Of a stretch of 59,668 nt of DNA, positions 51,650 through 59,668 are shown in pieces. The first letter of the stretch is position 1; every line of letters begins with the position of its first letter. A program made the position numbers and the translations under genes. The stretch is from Amphimedon queenslandica. Lineage: Eukaryota; Porifera; Demospongiae; Haplosclerida; Niphatidae. Location: assembly GCF_000090795.2 (NCBI RefSeq), contig NW_003546453.1, positions 79,264 to 138,931 on the forward strand, written 5' to 3'. Below the pieces are notes generated by a model. That model was not told the origin of the DNA, did no database searches, and was given only the letters and a program-made list of their open reading frames with translations.

Positions 51650-53115
51650 AATTAAAATGGAGAATTCTCACCTTTTTATTTTTGGTAAAATTTGGCCTGA
51701 GACCATGCACTACAGTACAGGGCCTGATTTTGGAGCAACTTAAAAAATTCATAAAAAATCTAATTTTAATTGGAATCAGCTCAAACTTTCTACACAACAT
51801 AAAAACATGTATATGCATCAGGGAATGTTATAAAAAGGAGGATTCTCACCTTTTAATTTTTTGCAAAATTTGACCCAAAACTGTGTACTATAATAGTACA
51901 GGGACTTTGACCTGATTTTGGAGCAACTTTAAGAATTCATAAAAAATCCAAATGTGATCAAAATCAGCTCAAACTTTCTACACAACATAAGAACATGTAT
52001 ACGTATGAAGGAATGTTATAAAAATAGAGAGTTCGCAACTTTTTATTTTTAGCAAAATTTGACCCAAGACTGTGTACTAAAAAAACTTTGGCTCTATTTT
52101 GGAGCAACTTTAGAAATTTGTAAATAAACCAGTTTTGATTGAAACTAGCTCAAACTTTCTACACAACATAAGAACATGTATATGTATCAGGGAATGTAAT
52201 AAAAATGAAGAATATTCTCCTTTTTATTTTTGATGAAATTCCGCCAAAATCCCTGTACTATAGTACAGGGACTTTGACCCAATTTTGGAGTAAATAAAAA
52301 AATTTATAAAAAATCCAAATGTAAACGGAATTAGCTCAAACTTTCTATACAACATAAGAACATGTATATGTATCAGGGAATGTTATAAAAATGGAGAACT
52401 CTTACCTTTTATTTTTTTGCAAAATTTGACCTGATACCATGTACTATAGTACAGGAACTTTGGCTTGATCTTGTAGCAACTTTAGAAATTTGTAAAAAAT
52501 CCAGTTTTGATCGGAACTAGCTCAAACTTTCTACACAACGTAAGAACATGTATATGTATCAGGAAATGTTATAAAAATGAAGAATTCTCTCTTTTTCATT
52601 TTTGGTAAATATGGTTGATGACCCTGTACTACAAGTAACAGGGACTTAGGCCTGATTTTGGAGAAACTTTAAAAATTCATAAAAAATCCAATTTTAATCG
52701 GAATCAGCTCAAACTTCCTATACAACATAAGTACATGTATACGCATCAGGGAATATTTTTAAAATGGAGAATTCTCACCTTTTCATTTTTGGTTAAATTT
52801 GACCCGAGACCGTGTACTATAGTGTTGGGACTTTGGTCTGATTTTTGAGCAAATTAAAAAATTCATAAAAAATCTAAATGTGATCAGAATCAACTCAAAC
52901 TTTCTGCACAACACCAGAACATGTATATGTACTGGAGATTCTTATTAAAATGGAGAATTCTCTCTTTTTAATTTTTGGTAAAATTTGGTTGATGACCGTG
53001 TACAGGGACTTTAGCCTGATTTTGGAGTAAACTTAAAAATTCATAAAAAATCTAATTTTAATCAGAATTAGCTCAAACTTCCTATACACCACAAGTACAT
53101 GTATATGTATCAGGA
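51650..53115 (-). repeat. Eight-unit ~186-bp tandem array (inverted orientation of the dispersed repeat)
   Basis: The landmark CTCAAACTT(T/C)CTACACAACA, or a close variant, recurs at about 51780, 51967, 52149, 52336, 52524, 52709, 52896 and 53071, spacing 175-188 bp. Each unit has GATTTTGGAGCAACTT, a TATA(A/G)AAATGGAGAATTCT block and often GTACTATAGTACAGG. It is the reverse complement of the arrays at 9125 and 25295. Confidence 0.9.
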
Positions 53116-53476
53116 AATAGATTAAGAGAGCAAAGGGAACCATACTATACCACATTGCATCACATGAGTAGCTTCACACCACATTAATGAAGTTTCCTCT
53201 TACTAATATCAGCAATTAAGAACACTAATGAGTTATGTAATATCACTATGATATGCAGCTAGTAATCATTAGGATTAATCATCATAAGACTGTGCAGTTC
53301 AATTTATAGCATTAAGTTTAAATCAGAAAATATTGCTAACTGAGATTGGAGATGCTCAAAAATTAAAAAAATAATGCAAGTTAAAAATCAATTAGTTAAA
53401 AGCACACACAAAAACAAATTTTAAAGGATGCAATCTTCTTTAATATTAACTGAATACTATCATTATGATGACTTAC

Positions 53477-53800
53477 CAAATACAAATCTTGTGAATTCAG
53501 TGAAATTTTTTACTAGAAAGCAGTCATGTGTTGCCAAACCATGAAATTCCACTTTATAATCTTCAGCCTGCTTGAGCTACAGAATCCTACTGAAATTCCA
53601 GCTCCAATAATACTCATATAACTCACCCTTCGCCTTGCTACCAGTCTGCAGCATATCTTGCCGACCTTCAGCTAAAACAATGTATACCTTGTTCTCGCCT
53701 CCTTGCAGTATGCGGTCGCGACAATTAGTCTCCATGTCTCTGTGTATAACAGCTCTCAAAGTATTGGTGTATATAGCACGAGGAGAGAGGCCATACATCA
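53477..53800 (-). CDS. Possible three-exon coding fragment, unrecognised
   Basis: Three open exons, 53800-53688, 53671-53627 and 53576-53477, each with AG before and GT after, join in one frame: MYGLSPRAIYTNTLR..., then LKVGKICCRLV, then LKQAEDYKVEFHGLATHDC. The 15-bp intron between the first two exons is too short to be normal, so one of those junctions may be wrong (53800-53627 may be one exon or use other sites). No start or stop found. It may be part of a gene, a relic, or chance. Confidence 0.25.
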
Positions 53801-54715
53801 CTACAGTCCAGGAAGACACCAGGACAAGGCCACGAGCTGTTCACTCTCCCTGTTTCTCTCCTCTATCAGTTTACAAGATGTCAATTAGCACCTCATTAAG
53901 GCTGGGTGAGGAGTGTTTTATTAGCTGTACAGAGGTGTTGATTAGTAATGATGAGTGTTGGCCTTTAGTTGCATACTGCCTGCTTTGATGTCCTAGTTTT
54001 AACCTCCATAATTATCACTATTTATACTTTAAAATGAGCTATCATCTCTCCCTCTACCTCTTTTACTACCTCAAAATGAGCATCATTTTCTTATTTATTG
54101 TTGCCATCTATCACAGTCTCATCCTCTCTCCTTCTCTCTCTCTCTTCCTCTCTTTCCATCATGGAGGACAATTGCAACCATATTAGGTCTAAATCCTGTC
54201 ATGCGACTTATAATTGTGTAATCCGATTGGCCGTAGCGTGTACATGTGTTTGTGAGAGAGAGGGAGAGGGAGAGAGAGGAGAGGGAGAGGGGGAAAGAGC
54301 ACGAGATCACCATATGCTTCATGTGCCCGGACCAGACAACAATAGTGAAGGGTTTAACCTATTTTAATATTAATAATTGTTATAACGTGGCTAACCGACC
54401 CTCCTATATGAATACTAAATAATACACTAAATATATACTCTCCATTATGTTGCATTACTGGGTCTTTGACAGCAGCGTGGTTTCTATAGAAATACAGTAT
54501 TTGACTTAAGCACGGTCTTACACATTCATTTGCAGTCGGGGCTGCATACCTTAATGTAAGATCAATTGTCAGCGTAAGCTATAGTTCATTCAATAGATTA
54601 TTAACATATTAATGTACTCCACCACAGGTCGGCTAGACAGACAGGATTGTGCCAGCTGCAGAAAGAATGAATTACGTCATTTTCCACTGGGTCTTATAAG
54701 TAAAGGTAACTCTAC
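53801..54715. other. Intergenic, no gene supported
   Basis: Includes GA/CT-rich stretches near 54110-54300. Open frames here are low complexity. Confidence 0.5.
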
Positions 54716-54860
54716 AGTGTAGCCTCTTTATTAAGGACACCATTGAGCCCACATTATTTGTCCTCAATACAGGGTTGTCCTCAATTCAGAGGTACTTTGT
54801 ATAGGCTTGTATCAATTGGGGCATTACAAAATGTTCTCATTATAGACGCTACACTGTATT
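54716..54860 (+). mobile_element. Divergent inverted-repeat element related to family B
   Basis: GTGTAGCCTCTTTATTAAGGAC at the left and TCATTATAGACGCTACACTG at the right are inverted; the interior (TTGTCCTCAA, CAGAGGTACTTT) differs from family B. A partial relative is at 57237. Confidence 0.6.
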
Positions 54861-54980
54861 TCATTTACATACGATGTAGGTTTGGTATTTTAAATGGAGT
54901 CGTAGTGTCTGGAGTGTTGTTGATGTCCATGGAATATCGGCACCCATCCAGTTAAAACCTTCAACGATCCACTCGTGCAG

Positions 54981-55205
54981 CTATGGGTCCCTAGACTAGC
55001 ACCAGTGGGTGATTGTGTCAGGAGGTGTGTGATGGTGGTCGGTGTTTCGTGGACACCAACAATGCAAGGACAAGTCACTGGAGAGATGAGCAGTGAAGGA
55101 TCTGATACAGCAATACTCCAGCTGGAAGCTGAGACCGGTAATATTGTGAAGACTCTCTCTCTCTTTCTTCACAATGGACAGCAGATAAGGACATGCTGTT
55201 TCCTT
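54981..55205 (+). CDS. Possible single coding exon, unrecognised
   Basis: A 75-codon open exon between an acceptor (CTCGTGCAG) and a strong donor (GTAAGT): LWVPRLAPVGDCVRR at the start and NGQQIRTCCFL at the end. I find no partner exon and no homologue by eye. Confidence 0.25.
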
Positions 55206-55206
55206 G

Positions 55207-55238
<32 letters not shown>

Positions 55239-56710
55239 TAATGACAAATTATGTTGTAGTTTTCTCTTTTGTATTATCATATTGCCAGGTGTTTGCTTGT
55301 TTTGCATGTTTCATCTAAGATACTTCAAATTTTACATAATATACAGTCTTTAATGATGATCTAACTAGACAATAAATTGTAGTAAAATAAAAGCTATTAA
55401 AAGTTTGCAAGATGTCTTCATGTATTGACTTTTCCTGGATTTATTGACAATGTGTTGCTTTATCTAAGACAACTCCTCTAACTAATAGTGAGTAATGAAA
55501 ACACCTCCTCCTAATACTCTCTCAGTCTCTGTCTCCAGTAGTAAATACACTATTGCTGCACTATATTGAAGAGTATAGCTTTGAAAATACAATGATGACT
55601 AGAATCAGATATGTCTCTACATGTACATGCAAAAATGCAACAATCTATATCATGATAGCTGTAATGATAATGGTATAGTATGCATGTAGTTTAAGCAGCT
55701 CAGGATTGCAAAATGATTAGTTTATATCTTGTGTTGCAGTACATGTTGTAGTGTATGATTGTGAATGGTACCAGTTCTAATGATGCAGTTCTCACAGTTT
55801 ATTATGACAAAATATCAGCATAACATTTTGAAGCTGTTCCTCTTGCAGTCTAAATATATATATATAATATAGCATTAAATATACTTCTTTTCATTGCATC
55901 TTCTAAACATTTTCATGTCATTATTTTTAAAAGACATTTCCTGCAAATATCATCAATAAACTACATGTGTTCATGTACATGTACTTGTTCCATCGTGTCC
56001 CGTGGTAGCAAGGTATTCTGTGATTAGAATTGCTTCAGCTTTTACTGAGAATGTCTTTAATTTGTTACTTGGAATGTACATGAACATGTAGGACCATTAG
56101 TTCAGGGATTACTAATTTGTACAGCATTTAACATTAAAAGAGAGGGAGAGAGATGAAAGGTGAGAGCGTGTAGTTGACCTTTAGAACCAAAAGGAGGTAC
56201 TAAAGATACGCTAATTGTGGTTTACGTACAATCGCAAGTATTCTAATTTCAGCTTCCAATACTACACTAACATATCATTAATATAATTATTAGATATTCT
56301 TACTAATATTGAATATTATTATTATTATTATAGTCTACATTCCATTTCACCTCATTCTCATATCAATTGTTTTATCTGTGACCTCATTCCCTCTCTCTTT
56401 GTTTTATTACTCAAATTAGGACCTTCCCTTAAACTTTTCCCCTTTACTGTTAACATAGAATCAGTTCCGCTTCTCCCCCTCTTTCTCTCCCCCTCCTTAT
56501 TGTATGTCCTCCTATTGTTGCTATTATTCGTGGTAACGGTGTGAAGGTTTTGTTCATTCTTTATTGTTTATTGTAAGGAAAGGAAATGGAGGGAATCCCG
56601 TCACCTCTGCAGCTGTTACCGTACCATTGTGTGCCATTGTTTATATTTAAATTATAATAATGTCAATATTTATATAAAGGCATAATAACTCCATTACTTG
56701 ATTAACTGTA
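55206..56710. other. Gene-poor stretch, no gene seen
   Basis: AT-rich with a short (ATT)n run and pyrimidine-rich parts near 56340-56520. I see no coding exon or repeat family member. Confidence 0.5.
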
Positions 56711-56888
56711 GCTCCATAGCCTCTATATAATGGACACTTTGGGGCAAGGCAGTGTCTCTGTTATACAGAGGTGTCCTTTATGTGGAGGTTATTTTATACA
56801 GTAAGGAATGTAATTGGTACACTAGGTGCTGTCCGTTAAATGGAGGTGTACGCTATAGAGAGTGTCCATTAAGAGAGACTATACTGTA
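56711..56888 (-). mobile_element. MITE-like element, family B copy (inverted)
   Basis: ATAGCCTCTATATAATGGAC to TAAGAGAGACTATACTGTA, about 178 bp, close to the copies at 37366 and 59413. Confidence 0.8.
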
Positions 56889-57236
56889 CATATACATGCA
56901 TAGAAAACGCAAGTACATTTATTGATACTAAAGACACAGACAGTAGGTGTATACATATATAAATGTGAAGCCTCTACTGTACAGCCTCTACTTAGCTAGT
57001 TCAAGCTGTCCTAGACAGTTTGACTCCAGTGGGAGTTGATAGGTAGGGCCAAAGATTGCTTGTGGCCAAACCAATAATGGCCCTATATACACTGGCTGAT
57101 ATGGGTCTACTTCACTGTAGTATAGTTATGTGTATATCTGATCTCACTAGGTGAAAATCGGGCTTCTTTTGCTAGGGATCCGATTACAATAAAAATTAAG
57201 CTTCATTTGCAATAAGGATATGAAACAAAACCTCTC

Positions 57237-57340
57237 CTTAATACAGAGGTGTCTCATTTCAGAGGTACTTTTGTACAGGCTTGTACCAATTGGGACATTA
57301 CAAAATGTCCTCATTATAAAGGTGTCCTTATTACAGATTG
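57237..57340 (+). mobile_element. Partial element like that at 54716
   Basis: CAGAGGTACTTTTGTACAGG and ACAAAATGTCCTCATTATA match 54788-54850; ends are decayed. Confidence 0.55.
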
Positions 57341-57674
57341 TACATATTAAAGAAAATAATATTATGACTTATAATCTAGGCTTAATAACAATTTTATTTT
57401 GTATCTAAAATACTTCAAACTTTATATATACACTTCTTAATGACACATCTAGCAGTGAAATAAATTAGAGACATTTCTGAATACATTATTAGTGGAATAG
57501 GAACTTGAGAGAATTTTGTAAGATGATTACACGTAACCTGGCAACAGTATCTAAGAAGCAATATCTCTTCATAAAGTAATGCAATGTACCTATATGTCAC
57601 TTGAACTCATGAATAATAAAGAATTACTAAAAATACAATTTAAAATCCCAGAAAAATACGCCGCTATTAATAAT

Positions 57675-57845
57675 ACTGTATAGCCTCTCTTAATGGACAC
57701 TCTCTATAGCGTACACCTCCATTTAACGGACAGCACCTAGTGTACCAATTACATTCCTTACTGTATAAAATAACCTCCACATAAAGGACACCTCTGTATA
57801 ACAGAGACACTTTCAAAGTGTCCATTATATAGAGGCTAGTCTGTA
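57675..57845 (+). mobile_element. MITE-like element, family B copy
   Basis: CTGTATAGCCTCTCTTAATG to TTATATAGAGGCTAGTCTGT, about 170 bp. Confidence 0.85.
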
Positions 57846-58226
57846 CACACTCCATTATATTAAATATAAATGCTAAAACTACAGTACCTCCATTACAATA
57901 CAGTATATAGTGTCACTATTGTACTAATTGTTGGTTAAATGTCATCCTTCCTCCTTCTCTCCTAATTCTTGTGGTAGTATCAACGAGACACTGTGACTAC
58001 ACCATCAGCCACACCTCCTAACCAACCAATCCACTAGTCATTACATATTGACCATCCCTCCCTCCCTCTCCAACGCCCTCCATCACAATCGTCCTCTCCC
58101 TCTTTCAAAATACATTATCTCAAATTAAAGTGTTCATCGACAATCATTTATAGATCTATGCGAGTACATTAATACTGATATTAGCTAATAAAGAACATAT
58201 ATGTACATGTACCTGTGTTATATGTA

Positions 58227-58397
58227 CAGACTAGCCTCTATATAATGGACACTTTGAAAGTGTCTCTGTTATACAGAGGTGTCCTTTATGTGGAGGTTAT
58301 TTTATACAGTAAGGAATGTAATTGGTACACTAGGTGCTGTCCGTTAAATGGAGGTGTACGCTATAGAGAGTGTCCATTAAGAGAGACTATACTGTAG
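58227..58397 (-). mobile_element. MITE-like element, family B copy (inverted)
   Basis: ACAGACTAGCCTCTATATAA to GAGAGACTATACTGTA. It is nearly the exact reverse complement of the copy at 57675, 380 bp away, so the two form a large inverted pair. Confidence 0.85.
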
Positions 58398-58619
58398 GTG
58401 TATCTATTGTTTAGTTATAAGAATTGGTGCCTCCAAGTCTTAGGGTAATGAAAACAGGCGTCAACTAGAGGGCTAGTCCTGGGTATGGGTTCTTGACACA
58501 AACCAACCAATTACCTGAATTAATATGTGAACGGCCCATTATACATGAACATTATTACATTACTTATACACACACACACACACACACACCTTGATTGTGT
58601 ACATGTACATGTATTAGGG

Positions 58620-58720
58620 CATCATGAGGACTGAGATATCTGCTTGAGGTGAAGCTGAGGGCAGATATCAAGGGACTCAGGTATTACATTACTGATACTC
58701 ACCTCCAGACACACACACTG
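58620..58720. mobile_element. Truncated copy of the foldback element at 45618
   Basis: GAGGACTGAGATATCTGC through ATTACATTACTGATA and CACCTCCAGACACAC match 45648-45750; the left arm is missing. Confidence 0.7.
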
Positions 58721-59018
58721 GTCACTCTATGTTACAGTAGTTATAATAATGATAAACCTATACTGCATTATCTGCTGTATTGTACAGGTATTTAAAAGGT
58801 GACAACAAACGTTTGGTAGTACAGACAAAAAGGAACACAATCCCTCAGTTACTTTTGGCAGTAGTTCTTAGACATAGTGACTCTACTGTACAATAGAACA
58901 CAAACACACACTCACAATAGCTACATTATACACTAATCCCTTTATCCTTTCATTGTCCCCCTTACCCTCGTACCTCTTCCCCCCTCTCTCCCCCTCTCCC
59001 TCTATCCCATTCCCCTAG

Positions 59019-59094
59019 TTATTACACTGTAGTCAGTTGGTCTACCCCACACTGCAAGTGGCCATTACCACAACTATTGGTAAAGCATTTGAAG
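59019..59094 (+). CDS. Possible coding exon, unrecognised
   Basis: Open 76-bp exon between CCCCTAG and GTAATC: LLHCSQLVYPTLQVAITTT. A further acceptor near 59264 (TTGTAG) would continue in frame for about 17 codons to a stop at a GA-rich run. No homologue recognised. Confidence 0.25.
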
Positions 59095-59412
59095 GTAATC
59101 CTTTAAAAATACACAGTGAGGGAGAGAGACACACTCGTGGTAAACACATGATTCAAATAAATAAATTAATAAAATTAATAAATAAATAATGATTAAAGTA
59201 CATGTATAATGCATGTAGATTTGTTGATGATATATACATTATATTTATTTATTTATTTATTGTAGATTTAAAGAGAGAGAGAGAGATAGAGTTAAAGGTG
59301 ACATTGGTACAGTGAAGGTGTGAAAGGTTAAGTTTTTACAAGAGAGATCTTAGAAGAGTGTTATGGACAAACAAAGTTACTATGGAAACCACTGAGCTAT
59401 AGTAATGGAACA

Positions 59413-59560
59413 TACAGACTAGCCTCTATATAATGGACACTTTGGGACAAGGCAGTGTCTCTGTTATACAGAGGTGTCCTTTATGTGGAGGTTATTTTAT
59501 ACAGTAAGGAATGTAATTGGTACACTAGGTGCTGTCCGTTAAATGGAGGTGTATGTCCAT
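59413..59560 (-). mobile_element. MITE-like element, family B copy (inverted, truncated)
   Basis: CAGACTAGCCTCTATATAAT through GTTAAATGGAGGTGTATG, lacking the usual GAGAGTGTCCATTAAGAGAG end. Confidence 0.75.
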
Positions 59561-59668
59561 TATGATGTAATATACACAATAAAAAGTTAACATTTAATTA
59601 ATGACAAAAAAGTTATTTCTTATTATTTAGTCCATTTCATTAACATTGCACACATTATTACTTATTAT

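Noticed and set aside
51650..53115. CRISPR-like array
   Set aside because: The host is an animal, the units are ~186 bp contiguous tandem copies, and there are no short repeats with unique spacers.
57667..57855. Two ~60-aa frames (57667 and 58215) with the same sequence
   Set aside because: They are translations of the family B inverted-repeat element, not genes.

Overview
The window is AT-rich, with compact introns, dense (ATT)n and CATGTA-type microsatellites and small foldback elements. Every recognisable gene is metazoan (RUVBL1, RICTOR, CFAP57, TRAPPC5, NDUFB9, TRIM-NHL, CYP3-clan P450, SRD5A). Gene density and base composition suggest a demosponge of the Amphimedon type; that species guess is from general knowledge, not a search.

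1-8.1 kb and 11.4-12.8 kb (+ strand): six small genes share an almost invariant 21-residue signal-peptide exon that ends in phase 1. Four (724, 2721, 4644, 6601) encode an acidic propiece followed by an Arg-rich peptide with a CxC...C...C...CxC framework. Two (11430, 12304) encode two-domain, non-Arg-rich versions of the same cysteine framework. They look like an undescribed prepropeptide family of defensin type. The last two lie inside an intron of CFAP57 on the opposite strand. The first four lie just past the CFAP57 3' end, separated by decayed copies of CFAP57 exons, so the array seems to have grown by copying a piece of that gene with its nested peptide gene.

8.2-18.8 kb: CFAP57 (- strand, 20 exons, 1234 aa) is head-to-head with intronless RUVBL1 (+). 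Their 243-bp shared promoter holds several RFX X-box-like sites, NRF1-like sites and a YY1-type ATGGCGG.

19.2-27.4 kb: a divergent LRAT-domain gene (-) and CYP3-clan P450 (+) pair, a second P450 in tandem, and a dead copy of the LRAT/P450 pair. The two P450s are mosaics of near-identical and divergent exons.

27.6-30.5 kb: NDUFB9 (-) shares a 45-bp promoter with an 83-aa membrane protein (+), followed by an intronless steroid 5-alpha-reductase (-).

30.7-50.2 kb: RICTOR (+, 35 exons, 1487 aa). Intron 12 holds an antisense gene for a protein starting MGCCSSK. Intron 22 (7.2 kb) holds two tandem intronless TRIM-NHL genes; the second is split by an 88-N scaffold gap with duplicated flanks.

50.5-59.7 kb: TRAPPC5 (-, 6 exons), an eight-unit ~186-bp tandem array, then a gene-poor tail rich in one short inverted-repeat element and a few possible coding exons I could not identify.
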